From Rubrivirga litoralis (lineage in GTDB: Bacteria > Bacteroidota > Rhodothermia > Rhodothermales > Rubricoccaceae), in NCBI RefSeq assembly GCF_031846415.1, contig NZ_JAVRHT010000014.1, forward strand, positions 26,160 through 90,159: DNA of 64,000 bases, in the 5' to 3' direction. Under the pieces are notes generated by a model. That model had not been told where the DNA came from and made no database searches. It saw only the letters and a program-made list of their open reading frames with translations. The translations under genes and the position numbers were made by a program. Numbering within the stretch: the stretch's first letter is position 1; every line of letters begins with the position of its first letter. Positions 51,764 to 61,302 of this stretch are shown here, piece after piece.

Positions 51764-51954
51764 GCACCGTAGCCCCGCGCGGAAACGCGCCCACCCCGCC
51801 CGCCCGAGCCGCGAGTCTCGGCGCCGGCCGTTCAGCCTCGACGCGCCGGTGGGGGCGGGGTGGCTGGTCGGCGTCTCTGTGTAGAGCCCAGGCTGTCCGC
51901 CCCGCCCGGCGGCGCCTCCGGGTTTCCACCGTCGGTGCGCGGGCGGGGCGGGCG

Positions 51955-51962
51955 TAGATTGC
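51955..51962 (+). promoter_or_regulatory. putative -7 element for FtsB-like gene
   Basis: TAGATTGC, 26 bp before the ATG. Confidence 0.4.
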
Positions 51963-51988
51963 CGCCGCCCCGCCCCCCCGGTCCGCCC

Positions 51989-52273
51989 ATGCCCCAGCGT
52001 CTCCGCCGCCGGCTCGCCCTCGTGGGCGTCGTCGGCCTGATCCTCTGGGTCGCCTTTTTCGACAGCCACAGCGTGTGGCGCCGCGTCGCCTACGCCCAGG
52101 AGCTGGACCGGATGAGCGAGGAGAACGCCGCGATCGGGGCCGAGAACGACGCGCTCGAAGCCCGGCTCGACCGCGGCCTCGACGACGCGACCGTCGAGCG
52201 CGTGGCCCGCGAGCAGTACGGGATGCGCCGCCCCGGCGAGCGCGTGTACCGCGTCGAGGACGCCCCCGAATAA
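51989..52273 (+). CDS. FtsB/DivIC-type septum formation initiator
   Basis: The protein has 94 aa. A basic N-terminus (MPQRLRRRL) and one membrane helix (LALVGVVGLILWVAFF) are followed by a periplasmic coiled coil (ELDRMSEENAAIGAENDALE). The conserved end VERVAREQYGMRRPGERVYR carries the REQYGM signature. FtsB bridges FtsL and FtsQ in the divisome. Its stop overlaps the next ATG by one base (taATG). Confidence 0.92.
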   Translation: MPQRLRRRLALVGVVGLILWVAFFDSHSVWRRVAYAQELDRMSEENAAIGAENDALEARLDRGLDDATVERVAREQYGMRRPGERVYRVEDAPE

Positions 52274-53277
52274 TGGCCGACGCCCCACTCCACGCCGTCG
52301 GGGTCGACCTCGGCGGCACGAACCTGAAGGTGGCCCTCGTCGAGCGCGAGGGCGGCATCGTCCAGAGCGTCTCGCGCCCGACCGGCGCCGAGCGGGGGCC
52401 GGACCACGTGCTCGACCAGATCGCCGACGGCGTCGCCCAGGTGCTCGAAGGCGCCGCCCCGCCCGAGATTGTGGGCGTCGGGATCGGCGCGCCTGGGGCC
52501 GTCTCGCTCGACCGGACGACGGTCCGCGAGCCGCCCAACCTTCCCGAGTGGCGCGACGTCCACCTTCCCGACGCGCTGGGGCCTCGGCTGGCCGCGCGCG
52601 GCGTCGCGGTCGACGGGCCGGTCATCGTCGAAAACGACGCGAACGCGGCCGCCCTCGGCTCGGCGTTCTACGGGGCGGGGCGGCCCTTCGACTCGTTCGT
52701 CATGGTCACGCTGGGGACCGGCGTGGGCGGGGCGATCGTCGTCAACGACCGCCTGTTCCGCGGCTCGACGGGCGCGGCCGGCGAGATCGGCCACATGTCG
52801 ATCGACTACGAGGGGCCGTACGACCGGGCCGGCGTCTCGGGCGCCATCGAGGCGTACCTCGGGCAGCGGTTCCTCTCGCACCATGCGCGCTACCAGCTCC
52901 TCGCCCGCGAGACGCACCTCCACCAGACGGCCGGCCGCGACCTCACCGACGTGACGCCGCAGCACCTCCACCGCGCCGCCGTCGCCGGCGACCCGGCCGC
53001 GCGCGAGGTGCTCGCGTGGGCTGGCCACAAGCTGGGCGTCCTGCTGGGCTCGGTCGTCAGCCTCCTCGACATCCGCAAGATCGTCGTCGGCGGCGGCGTG
53101 TCGCAGGCGGGCGACTACCTGCTCGACCCGGCGCGCGAGACGATCGAGCGGTTCGTGATGCCGCCCATGCTCGACGGCGTCGAGATCGTGCGCGAGACGC
53201 GCGGGAACGAGGTGGCGCTGCTCGGCGCGGCGCGGCTCGCGTTCGAGCACCACGAGGACCGTCCCGCCCAGGGCTAG
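52273..53277 (+). CDS. ROK-family sugar kinase/regulator lacking the zinc motif
   Basis: The protein has 334 aa. VGVDLGGTNLKVALVEREG is the ROK ATP site; GIGAPGAVSLD, IVENDANAAALGSAFYGAG and VMVTLGTGVGGAIVVNDRLF are family typical. After GEIGHMSIDYEGP the usual CxCGxxGCxE zinc motif is replaced by YDRAGVSGAIEAYLG, with no Cys. GGGVSQAGDYLLDP is the C-terminal motif. It is likely a glucokinase-type enzyme; no DNA-binding domain is present, so it is not a ROK repressor. It overlaps the FtsB-like stop by 1 bp. Confidence 0.92.
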   Translation: MADAPLHAVGVDLGGTNLKVALVEREGGIVQSVSRPTGAERGPDHVLDQIADGVAQVLEGAAPPEIVGVGIGAPGAVSLDRTTVREPPNLPEWRDVHLPDALGPRLAARGVAVDGPVIVENDANAAALGSAFYGAGRPFDSFVMVTLGTGVGGAIVVNDRLFRGSTGAAGEIGHMSIDYEGPYDRAGVSGAIEAYLGQRFLSHHARYQLLARETHLHQTAGRDLTDVTPQHLHRAAVAGDPAAREVLAWAGHKLGVLLGSVVSLLDIRKIVVGGGVSQAGDYLLDPARETIERFVMPPMLDGVEIVRETRGNEVALLGAARLAFEHHEDRPAQG

Positions 53278-53412
53278 CACGGGCGGGGTGGCGCCGAGCC
53301 CGCCCCGCCCCCAAGACTCTGGGGGACACGACTCGCCGCGTCCGCGCCGCACCACGAGGACCACCCCGCTGAGGGCGGGGCGGTCCGCCTTTCGGACCCG
53401 CGGCCTGGCCGC

Positions 53413-53420
53413 TAGCTTCG
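53413..53420 (+). promoter_or_regulatory. putative -7 element for lptD
   Basis: TAGCTTCG, 54 bp before the GTG. Confidence 0.45.
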
Positions 53421-53474
53421 CGCACGAAGCTGCCGCGCCTCCCGTTCCGGCGCCGCCGTCCCCCCACGCTCCCC

Positions 53475-56165
53475 GTGCCCCGCCGCCCCGCCCCGCCCCG
53501 CTCGTGGTTCCTCGCCGCCGCCGTCGTCGCCCTGTGGGCGGGGCGGGGGGCTGCCGCGCAGGAGGCGGACACGGTCGCCGTCGACACGGCCGGGGTGGTC
53601 CGCCCCGCCCCGCCCGCGGTCGCCCTGCCCGCGGTGCCGGCCGGGCCGCCGGTCGACGTGGGGCTGCCCGTCGCGGGGGCGGCCGAGGGCGGGCTGGAGG
53701 CGCCCGTCGCGTACACGGCCCGCGACTCGGTGCGGATCGTGCTCGCCCGGCGCGACTCGCTCGGCCCGGACGAGGCTCCCGACGACGTGGTGACGCTCTT
53801 CGGCGAGGCCCAGGCGACGTACCAGGAGGCTACGGTCGGCGCTGGCCGGCTCCAGTACCGGGCCGGCGCCCAGACCGTCCGCGCCGACCCGCTCGGGTCG
53901 GACTCCAGTGCCGTCGGCGTACCGCAGTTCCAGAGCGGGTCGGAGTCGTTCCAGGGCGACGCGTTCGTCTACAACCTGGCCTCGCAGCGCGGCCGCGTGA
54001 CCGGCGCGCGGACGCAGATCCAGGACGGCTACCTCCTGGGCGGGGTCATCAAGCAGCGGACCGAGGACGTGGTCTACGCCCAGGACGCGGCCTACACGAC
54101 GTGTGAGCTCGACCACCCGCACTACGCGCTCGAAGCGGGCCGGCTCAAGGTCGTGGGCGGGGAGGAGGTGTACTCGGGGCCGGTCCGGCTGAAGATCCTG
54201 GGGATCACGATGCCGGTCATCCTCCCGTTCGGGTACTTCCCGACGGCCGAGGGCCGGCGGAGCGGGCCGCTCCCGGTCCGGTACGGGCAGGAGTCCGGGT
54301 TCGGGCTGTTCCTCGACAACGTGGGCTGGTACTGGGCCATCAGCGACTACCTCGACGCCCAGGCCACGGCGAAGGTGGGGACCGAGGGCTCGTTCCTCGT
54401 CCGCGGCGCGGCCCGCTACAACAAGCTCTACGCCTACAACGGCGACGTCTCGCTCCAGGTCGGGCGGCTCCGCTCGGGCGAGCCCACCGACCCTGATTTT
54501 TCCCCGCGCATCCCGTTCAACCTCCGGGTCTCCCACAACCAGACGCTCCCGGCCGGGCAGCGGCTGACGGCGTCGGTCAACCTCCGGTCCGAGAGCCAGC
54601 GGTTCGTGGCGCAGTCGGTGGAGGACCAGGTCGAGACCTCGACGCAGTCGTCGGTCGGGTACTCGCAGTCGTGGCCGAGCGTGGGCCGGGCGCTCAACGT
54701 CTCGCTCCAGGCCTACCAGGACTTTACCGGCGCCACGCCGCGGACGTCGGTCACCTTCCCGACGCTCTCGTTCACGCAGCAGCGCCGGTTCCCCTTCCGC
54801 CGCGGCCGCGACGACCGCTGGTACGAGAAGATCAGCGTGGCCTACTCGAACCAGACCACGAACTCGTTCAACTTCCAGGCCACGGCCGACACGTCCGTCT
54901 CGGCGCTCGAAGGCTTGTTTAGCCCGTCGGCGTTCGCCGACGCGACGGGGCGCGACCAGCGGTTCGTGTACCAGGTGACGCAGAACGTGCCGGTCCAGGC
55001 CGCCTTCCAGATCCCTCGGTTCAACCTCTCGCTCTCGCCGTCGCTCAACTACCGCGAGACGTGGGTGGGCGAGCGGACCGAGATCGTGGTCGACTCGGCC
55101 GGGGCGTTCGACTCGCGCCAGGTCCCCGGGTTCACGGCCGTCCGCCAGGCGGCGCTCTCGGCGTCGGCGTCGACCGAGTTCTATGGGACGTTCCCGCTCC
55201 GCGTGGGCCGCATCGACGGGCTGCGGCACACGGTCCGGCCCAACGTGTCGCTCCAGTTCGAGCCCGACTACGAGGCGTTCGGGTTCGTCCGCGAGACGGC
55301 CCCGAACCCGCAGGGCGAGACGCGGCGCTACGCGATCGTCCCCGGCATCCCGCTCAACCCCCAGCGCGCGCTCTCGTTCGGCGTCAGCAACGCGTTCCTC
55401 GTGCGCACGGCGTCGACCGACTCGACGGGCGAGACCACGCGGACCGCGCGGCAGGTCCTGTCGCTGGACGTGAGCGGGAGCTACAACTTCGCGGCGACGG
55501 AGCGCCCGCTGAGCGACGTCAGCGCGCGGGCCACGAGCCAGTTCTGGGGCGTCTCGGCGAACGGGAACGCGACGTTCTCGCCGTACGCCATCGACTCGAC
55601 CGGCCGGAGCCTGACGCAGACGTACCTGGACCAGACGGGCCGGCCGCTCCGGCTCTCGGCCGTCAGCCTCCGCCTGAGCCGGTCGTTCAAGCTGGGCGGG
55701 GCGGGGCGGGAGGAGGACGTCCGCCCGGTCGTCGCGGCCCCGGGCACCGAGGCGTACGACCCGGGCGCGTTCGGGCCGCGCCCGGCCGTCGTCGGCTACA
55801 TCGACTACGCCGCCCCGCTCTCGTTCTCGCTGAGCGCCACGATCAACCACCGCCCCGCCCCCGGCGCGCTGCGGCCGACGACGGCGACCATCGAGCTCGG
55901 CCAGCTCAACGCGCGTCTGACCCCGAAGTGGTCGGTCTCGGGACGGACCGGGTTCGACCTCGTCCAGATGGAGCCGACGGCGACGAGCCTCCAGCTCCGG
56001 CGCGACCTCCACTGCTGGGAGATGGCGATCGGGTGGCAGCCGCTGGGGCCGGTCCGCGGGTTCTCGTTCTCGCTCTACGTCAAGAGCGGGTACCTCCGCG
56101 ACATCCTGCGGATCAACGTGCCGCAGTCGACGGTCCGCCGGCTCCCGTTCCCGACCGGGTTCTAA
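53475..56165 (+). CDS. lptD: LPS assembly protein LptD (Bacteroidota type)
   Basis: The protein has 896 aa from GTG. The signal peptide is FLAAAVVALWAGRGAAAQ. An OstA/LptA-like periplasmic domain (about residues 90-270) has DDVVTLFGEAQATYQEATVG and YTTCELDHPHYALEAGRLKV. Then comes a long beta-barrel with LPFGYFPTAEGRRSGPLPVR, and the C-terminal RRDLHCWEMAIGWQPLGPVR. Two Cys (in TTCEL and LHCWE) could form the inter-domain disulfide. LptD places lipopolysaccharide in the outer leaflet. No lptE is adjacent. Confidence 0.9.
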   Translation: MPRRPAPPRSWFLAAAVVALWAGRGAAAQEADTVAVDTAGVVRPAPPAVALPAVPAGPPVDVGLPVAGAAEGGLEAPVAYTARDSVRIVLARRDSLGPDEAPDDVVTLFGEAQATYQEATVGAGRLQYRAGAQTVRADPLGSDSSAVGVPQFQSGSESFQGDAFVYNLASQRGRVTGARTQIQDGYLLGGVIKQRTEDVVYAQDAAYTTCELDHPHYALEAGRLKVVGGEEVYSGPVRLKILGITMPVILPFGYFPTAEGRRSGPLPVRYGQESGFGLFLDNVGWYWAISDYLDAQATAKVGTEGSFLVRGAARYNKLYAYNGDVSLQVGRLRSGEPTDPDFSPRIPFNLRVSHNQTLPAGQRLTASVNLRSESQRFVAQSVEDQVETSTQSSVGYSQSWPSVGRALNVSLQAYQDFTGATPRTSVTFPTLSFTQQRRFPFRRGRDDRWYEKISVAYSNQTTNSFNFQATADTSVSALEGLFSPSAFADATGRDQRFVYQVTQNVPVQAAFQIPRFNLSLSPSLNYRETWVGERTEIVVDSAGAFDSRQVPGFTAVRQAALSASASTEFYGTFPLRVGRIDGLRHTVRPNVSLQFEPDYEAFGFVRETAPNPQGETRRYAIVPGIPLNPQRALSFGVSNAFLVRTASTDSTGETTRTARQVLSLDVSGSYNFAATERPLSDVSARATSQFWGVSANGNATFSPYAIDSTGRSLTQTYLDQTGRPLRLSAVSLRLSRSFKLGGAGREEDVRPVVAAPGTEAYDPGAFGPRPAVVGYIDYAAPLSFSLSATINHRPAPGALRPTTATIELGQLNARLTPKWSVSGRTGFDLVQMEPTATSLQLRRDLHCWEMAIGWQPLGPVRGFSFSLYVKSGYLRDILRINVPQSTVRRLPFPTGF

Positions 56166-56241
56166 AGCGCCCTCCGGGGGGTACCGGGTACGAGGTACGG
56201 CCCGATCTGACCTCGGCGCGCGGTCCTCGTACCGAGTGCCT
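56162..56241 (-). repeat. 80-bp dispersed element, copy 2 (inverted)
   Basis: Starting at the lptD stop, GGGGTAC, CGGGTAC, GAGGTAC (56178-56198) and the complement of the 15949-16028 core follow. Both copies share a TCAGATCGGGCCGTACC core, the CTCGGTACGAGG arm and the terminal GCTYTAG. Confidence 0.8.
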
Positions 56242-56344
56242 ACCTGCACGTTGGCTCTGGGCGGGGCGTGTACCAGGAGCCGCCCCGCCCGCCCGGCGCG
56301 GTCACGCCGGGCGGGGCGGCCGGCGTGTTGGGCGGGGCGGCCCG

Positions 56345-56352
56345 TAGCTTCC
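56345..56352 (+). promoter_or_regulatory. putative -7 element for BON gene
   Basis: TAGCTTCC, 20 bp before the GTG. Confidence 0.45.
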
Positions 56353-56372
56353 CCCACCCCGCCCCTGGACCC

Positions 56373-56651
56373 GTGCCCCGACTCTTCTCCGGCCTCCGCG
56401 CGGCCGTCGCGCGCGCGCAGCGGCGGCGGACGCAGACGTCGGCCGACGCCGGCCTCGCCCGCGCCCTCCACGACGGCGTCGAGGCGGCGGGCCTCGCCGC
56501 GCGCGGGCTGGCGTTCTACGTCCACGACGGCGTCGTCTCGGTCTACGGCGACGTCGCCGACCGCGCGGCGCGCGAGGCCCTGATCGACGTGGTGGTCGAG
56601 GCGCCCGGCGTGCAGCGCGTTGTGGACCACCTCCGCATCGGGGGCGCGTGA
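56373..56651 (+). CDS. small BON-domain protein
   Basis: The protein has 92 aa. A basic N-terminus precedes one BON domain (about 25-90): ARALHDGVEAAGLAARGLAF, VVSVYGDVADRAAREALIDV and GVQRVVDHLRIGGA. BON domains bind phospholipids or other small ligands and are common in envelope proteins. There is no signal peptide. The GTG start follows a GC-box leader. The next gene is susC-like. Confidence 0.85.
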   Translation: MPRLFSGLRAAVARAQRRRTQTSADAGLARALHDGVEAAGLAARGLAFYVHDGVVSVYGDVADRAAREALIDVVVEAPGVQRVVDHLRIGGA

Positions 56652-56739
56652 CGGGCCGCCCCGCCCCCGCCGTGCGGCGTCTGGGCGGGGCGGCGAGAGG
56701 GCGCGGGGTAGAGCCTCCCGTCGGGCGGGGCGGCGTCGG

Positions 56740-56747
56740 TACCTTCG
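56740..56747 (+). promoter_or_regulatory. putative -7 element for SusC/SusD operon
   Basis: TACCTTCG, 30 bp before the SusC ATG. Confidence 0.5.
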
Positions 56748-56777
56748 GGCCGCTTCTCCCGAGCCCACCCCGCCTCC

Positions 56778-59700
56778 ATGCGTCTTGCCCTCCTCGTCGG
56801 CCTCCTCGTCTGCGCTGCCGGCCCCGCGCTCGCCCAGAGCGCCTACACGATCACGGGACGCGTGGTCGACGCGGCCCTCGAAGACGGCGTGCCCGGCGCG
56901 TCGGTGCTCCTCGACGGCACGCAGGCCGGCGCGGCGACGGACGTCGAGGGCCGGTTCTCGTTCGACGCCCGCGTCGAGCCCGGGACGTACACGCTCCGGG
57001 CCAGCTTCGTCGGGTTCACGACCGTCGAGACGCCCGTCACGCTCGGGGCCGACCCAACGGTCGACGTGGGCGTCATCGAACTGGCCGACGACGCCCTCCG
57101 CTCCGACGAGGTGATCGTCTCCGCCACCGGCCTCCCGATCGAGCGCCGCCAGCTGGGGAACGCGATCGGGACCATCGACGCCCGCGAGATCGCCGACGCC
57201 GGGGCCACGTCCGTCGATCAGGCGATCGTGGGGAAGGTGGCCGGGGCGGTCGTCTCGCAGAACTCGGGCAACCCGGCCGGCGGCATCTCGATCCGCCTCC
57301 GCGGGCCGTCGACGGTGCTCGGCTCGGCCGACCCGCTCTACGTGATCGACGGCGTCATCATCGACAACACGTCGGCTGGGCTCATCGACCTCGGCGGCGG
57401 AGACCAAAACCGACTCGTCGACCTCAACCCCGAGGACATCGAGCGCATCGAGATCCTTAAGGGGGCCTCGGCGGCGGCTCTCTACGGGTCGCGCGCGAAC
57501 GGCGGCGTCGTCCAGATCTTTACCAAGCGCGGGCAGACCGGCGCCCCGTCCGTCACGCTGTCCACATCGGTGCGCACCGACGCCATCCGCAAAACGCTCG
57601 ACGTGAACCGGGCAGCGTTCGACCGGCCTCAGGGTACGGCGCCCGAGGCGTCCCTCAGCCCCCAGCCTACGCAGCGCTTCGACTACCAGGACGACATCTT
57701 CCATCAGGCGGTCGGGACGGAGCAGTACCTCTCGGTCTCAGGGGGCCAGGGCGGCGGGACCTACTTTTTCTCGGGCGGCCACTTTTTTAACGAAGGGATC
57801 GTCCGCGGCAACCAGTTCCGGCGCCTCAACGGGCGCGTCCGCGTCGGCCAGGACTTCGGGGACCTCCTCAACCTCTCGGTCGGCGCGAACTACACGCGGA
57901 GCCGGTCGCAGGACATCCCCAACGGCGGCCTGAACTCGGCGTACGGCGCGCTCACCGCGTTCATCTTCGGCCCGAACTTTATCGATATCCAGCCCGACCC
58001 CGTCACCGGCGAGTACCCCGTCACGAGCCCCGGTGTACCCGTAGACGCGGCGGGGGACCCCATCGAGTTGGTTCAGCAGAACCCGCTCGACGTGGTCAAC
58101 AACTTCGACTTCAGCCAGACGACGAACCGCTTCACGGGCGACGCCCAGGCGCAGCTGACGCCGGCCGAGGGGCTCTCGATCAGCTACGTCCTCGGGCTCG
58201 ACACGTACTCCCAGAGTGGCCTCGCGCTCATTCCGCGTGGGTCGACCGCCGGCGGGTTCGACGGCGGCTACAGCCGCCGGGCTGACTTCAACGTGACGAA
58301 CCTCAACAACGACCTCCGCCTCCAATACCAGACCCAGCTTGGGGAGTCGCTCGAGTCGACGACGACGCTGGGCGGGACGTCGCAGTACGACCAGAACTCG
58401 ACGTTCGCCATCCAGACGTTCGACCTCAACGTGGGCGTCGAGACCGTCGACGGCGGGTCGCGGCCGTCGGCCGTCGGCGAGTCGCGTAGCGAGAGCACGC
58501 TGCTCGGGGCGTTCGTTCAGCAGACGTTCGGGGTCTACGACCAACTGTTCGTGACCGCCGCCGGCCGCGTCGACGCGTCGAGCCGGTTCGGGCCGGACAA
58601 CCGGACCAACTTCTACCCCAAGGTCAGCGCGAGCTACGACGCCGGCAGCAACGACGCCTACGCCCGCGCCGCTCAGAACGGGTACTTCCCCTCCACGCTC
58701 CGGCTCCGCGCGAGCTACGGCGAGTCGGGCGGGCTCACGTCGATCGGGCCGTTCACGCGGTTCACGCGGTATGGGCCGGGGGCCTACGCCGGGTCCAACG
58801 GCCTGCTCCCCCCGGGCCTCCTGGGCAACCCCGGCGTGGAGCCCGAGCGCCAGAGCGAGTTCGAGGTCGGCACCGACCTCGGGTTCTTCGACGACCGGCT
58901 CGGGATCGAGGCCACGTACTACACGCAGAACACGACGGACCTCCTGCTCAACGTCGAGCTCCCGCTCACGTCGGGGTTCTCGAACCAGCTCCAGAACGTG
59001 GGCGAGCTCTCGAACAAGGGGTTCGAGCTCCTGCTCCGCGCGCTGCCCGTCGAGACCGAGGGGTTCCGGTGGTCGTCGACGGCCACGTTCGCGACGAACA
59101 AGAACCGGATCGACCTCGACCCCAGTGTCACCGCCGACCCGTTCGACGACGTCCCTGACGAGACGCTCATCCTGGGCAACTCGTTCGGGCTCGTGGCCGT
59201 CATCGACGACCAGCCGCAGGGCGTGTTCTACGGCTCAGGCTTCGCCCGCGACGACGCCGGCAACATCGTCGGGCTCGCCGTCAACCCAGCGACGAACCAG
59301 ATCGTCCTCGACGCGCAGAACCTCCCCACGTTCACGACCGGGACGATCGGCGACGACGGCCTCCTCCGCGACGCGGGCGGGGCGGTCATCGTCCCAGTCC
59401 GCGACGGGACCCAGCGGATCATCGGGGACCCGAACCCGGACTTCACGGCGAGTTGGATCAACGAGTTCGACGTGGGCCGGCGGTTCTCGGCCCGCGTCCA
59501 ACTCGACGGGGCGTTCGGCGGCGACATCTTCAACTTTACGCGCCGCCTGGCCGCGCTCCGCAACTTCGGGACGCTCTCAGACTACCAAGCCGAGATCGAG
59601 GGCCGCGTGCCGGTCGGGTACTACCAGAACTCGGGCGTGCCCGGCCCGGACCCCCGCAACTACGGCACGTTCTCGATCTTCGAGAACTGGATCGAGGACG

Positions 59701-59945
59701 GCACCTTCGTCAAGCTCCGCGAGGTCTCGCTGACCTACCTCGTCCCGGTCGACCTCTTCCGCGGCATGGGCGTCCAGGGCCTCCGCGTGACGGCGTACGG
59801 CCGCAACCTTCTCTCGTTCGACAGCTACTCGGGGTACGACCCGGAAACGAACGTGGCTGGGCAGTCGACGGGCGTCCGCGGCTACGACTTCGTCGAGGTC
59901 CCGATCCCCCGGACGTTCGGGCTCACGCTCCAGGCCACGCTCTAG
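56778..59945 (+). CDS. SusC/RagA-type TonB-dependent outer-membrane transporter
   Basis: The protein has 1055 aa. Signal peptide, then a carboxypeptidase-regulatory-like domain (about 22-110; YTITGRVVDAALEDGVPGAS), TonB box DEVIVSATG, plug domain (about 125-245; RLRGPSTVLGSADPLYVIDG and IERIEILKGASAAALYGSRA), and a 22-strand barrel ending RTFGLTLQATL. It imports a glycan or peptide with the SusD partner. There is no nearby hydrolase or sensor, so the substrate cannot be assigned. Confidence 0.96.
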   Translation: MRLALLVGLLVCAAGPALAQSAYTITGRVVDAALEDGVPGASVLLDGTQAGAATDVEGRFSFDARVEPGTYTLRASFVGFTTVETPVTLGADPTVDVGVIELADDALRSDEVIVSATGLPIERRQLGNAIGTIDAREIADAGATSVDQAIVGKVAGAVVSQNSGNPAGGISIRLRGPSTVLGSADPLYVIDGVIIDNTSAGLIDLGGGDQNRLVDLNPEDIERIEILKGASAAALYGSRANGGVVQIFTKRGQTGAPSVTLSTSVRTDAIRKTLDVNRAAFDRPQGTAPEASLSPQPTQRFDYQDDIFHQAVGTEQYLSVSGGQGGGTYFFSGGHFFNEGIVRGNQFRRLNGRVRVGQDFGDLLNLSVGANYTRSRSQDIPNGGLNSAYGALTAFIFGPNFIDIQPDPVTGEYPVTSPGVPVDAAGDPIELVQQNPLDVVNNFDFSQTTNRFTGDAQAQLTPAEGLSISYVLGLDTYSQSGLALIPRGSTAGGFDGGYSRRADFNVTNLNNDLRLQYQTQLGESLESTTTLGGTSQYDQNSTFAIQTFDLNVGVETVDGGSRPSAVGESRSESTLLGAFVQQTFGVYDQLFVTAAGRVDASSRFGPDNRTNFYPKVSASYDAGSNDAYARAAQNGYFPSTLRLRASYGESGGLTSIGPFTRFTRYGPGAYAGSNGLLPPGLLGNPGVEPERQSEFEVGTDLGFFDDRLGIEATYYTQNTTDLLLNVELPLTSGFSNQLQNVGELSNKGFELLLRALPVETEGFRWSSTATFATNKNRIDLDPSVTADPFDDVPDETLILGNSFGLVAVIDDQPQGVFYGSGFARDDAGNIVGLAVNPATNQIVLDAQNLPTFTTGTIGDDGLLRDAGGAVIVPVRDGTQRIIGDPNPDFTASWINEFDVGRRFSARVQLDGAFGGDIFNFTRRLAALRNFGTLSDYQAEIEGRVPVGYYQNSGVPGPDPRNYGTFSIFENWIEDGTFVKLREVSLTYLVPVDLFRGMGVQGLRVTAYGRNLLSFDSYSGYDPETNVAGQSTGVRGYDFVEVPIPRTFGLTLQATL

Positions 59946-59962
59946 CCACCCCGCCCCATCCC

Positions 59963-61291
59963 ATGACCACGACCACACGTCGAGCGGGGCGGTGCCTCGC
60001 CCTCGCCCTCGCCCTCGCCGCCCCGCTCGCCGGGTGCGACCTGAACATCGACGACCCCAACGCGACGACCGAGGAGGACGCGTTCAGCACGCGAGCGGGC
60101 CTTCTCTCCGCCGCCGCCGGCCTCCAGCGCCAGTACAACGCGGGCGCCTACGACAACCTCGTGCTCACGACCGGGATCACGTCGCGCGAGCTGGCCGCGG
60201 ACAACACGTTCGCCAACCTCCTCGAGCTCGACGCGGGCGGGGCGGGGCTCGACCCGTCGAACGCGAACGTGACCGGCTACTTCCGCGAGATGTACCAGAC
60301 GACCTCGCTGGCCGACGCCCTCATCGCCGGGGCGCAGGCGACCGAGACGGTCGAGCCGGCGCTCCAGAGCGGGCTCGTCGCGCTCGCCCAGTTCTACAAG
60401 GCGGCGGCGCTCGGGGCCCTCGCCGTTGGGTTCACGGACGTGGTGATCGACACGCGGACCGACGGGCCGGCGACGTACGTCCCGCGGCAGGCCGCGCTCG
60501 AAGAGGCCGTCTCGCTCCTGGCGTCCGCCGAGGACCTCCTGATCGCCACCCCGCCCAACGCGGCGTTCCGAGACGTCGTCCCGCGCGGGTTCGACCTGCT
60601 CAACACGATCCGCGCGTACCGCGCGCGGTTCGCCCTCCTCGCCGGCGACCTCGACGGAGCGCTCGCCGCGGCCGGCCGCGTGGACCCCGCGGCGACGTCG
60701 GTGTTCACCTACACGACCGACGTGACGAACCCGCTGTTCGCCGCCATCTCGCCGTCGCTCGGGCAACCCAGCTTCGCCGTCCGCGACGACCTCGGGCTGG
60801 AGAGCGTCGAGGACGACGACGGTCGGATCGCGTACTTCACCGATTCGAACGACGACACGAGCGTGAACGACTACCCGATCGAGACGGCGGCCGGCTTCAT
60901 CGGCACCAGCCTGATCACCCCGCTTCCGGCTTACGTCCCCGACGAGATGCTCCTGATCCGCGCCGAAGTCCTCGCCCGGCAGGGCGACGCGGGCGGGGCG
61001 GTCGCGGCCATCAACGCCGTGCGGACCGACACCGAGGACCCGTTCGGGCTCGCCGCGAACCTCGACGCCTACGACGGCCCCACGGACCTCCAGAGCCTGC
61101 TCGACGAGATCTACTACAACCGCGCGACCGAGCTCTTCCTCCAGGGCCTCCGCCTGGAGGACGCGCGGCGCCTGAACCAGGGCGAGCCGGACCCCTCGGA
61201 CCCGTTCCAGCGGACGCGGAACTTCTACCCGTTCCCGCAGCAGGAGCGGCTCGCGAACCCGGGCACGACGCCGCCCGACCCGGCCATCTAG
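59963..61291 (+). CDS. SusD/RagB-type surface lipoprotein
   Basis: The protein has 442 aa. The lipobox ends PLAGC (Cys25) followed by DLNIDDPNATTEEDAF, the usual start of RagB/SusD proteins. TPR-like helices (QSGLVALAQFYKAAALGALA; FDLLNTIRAYRARFALLAGD) and the C-terminal LLDEIYYNRATELFLQGLRL match the family. It binds the substrate on the cell surface and forms the lid of the SusC channel. It is 17 bp after susC. The length is on the short side for the family. Confidence 0.95.
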   Translation: MTTTTRRAGRCLALALALAAPLAGCDLNIDDPNATTEEDAFSTRAGLLSAAAGLQRQYNAGAYDNLVLTTGITSRELAADNTFANLLELDAGGAGLDPSNANVTGYFREMYQTTSLADALIAGAQATETVEPALQSGLVALAQFYKAAALGALAVGFTDVVIDTRTDGPATYVPRQAALEEAVSLLASAEDLLIATPPNAAFRDVVPRGFDLLNTIRAYRARFALLAGDLDGALAAAGRVDPAATSVFTYTTDVTNPLFAAISPSLGQPSFAVRDDLGLESVEDDDGRIAYFTDSNDDTSVNDYPIETAAGFIGTSLITPLPAYVPDEMLLIRAEVLARQGDAGGAVAAINAVRTDTEDPFGLAANLDAYDGPTDLQSLLDEIYYNRATELFLQGLRLEDARRLNQGEPDPSDPFQRTRNFYPFPQQERLANPGTTPPDPAI

Positions 61292-61302
61292 CCGCCCCGC
61301 CC

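Noticed and set aside
53412..57704. 1430-codon minus-strand frame opposite lptD and the SusC gene
   Set aside because: Arg/Ala/Gly-rich translation without motifs; the plus strand carries clear lptD, BON and SusC sequences.
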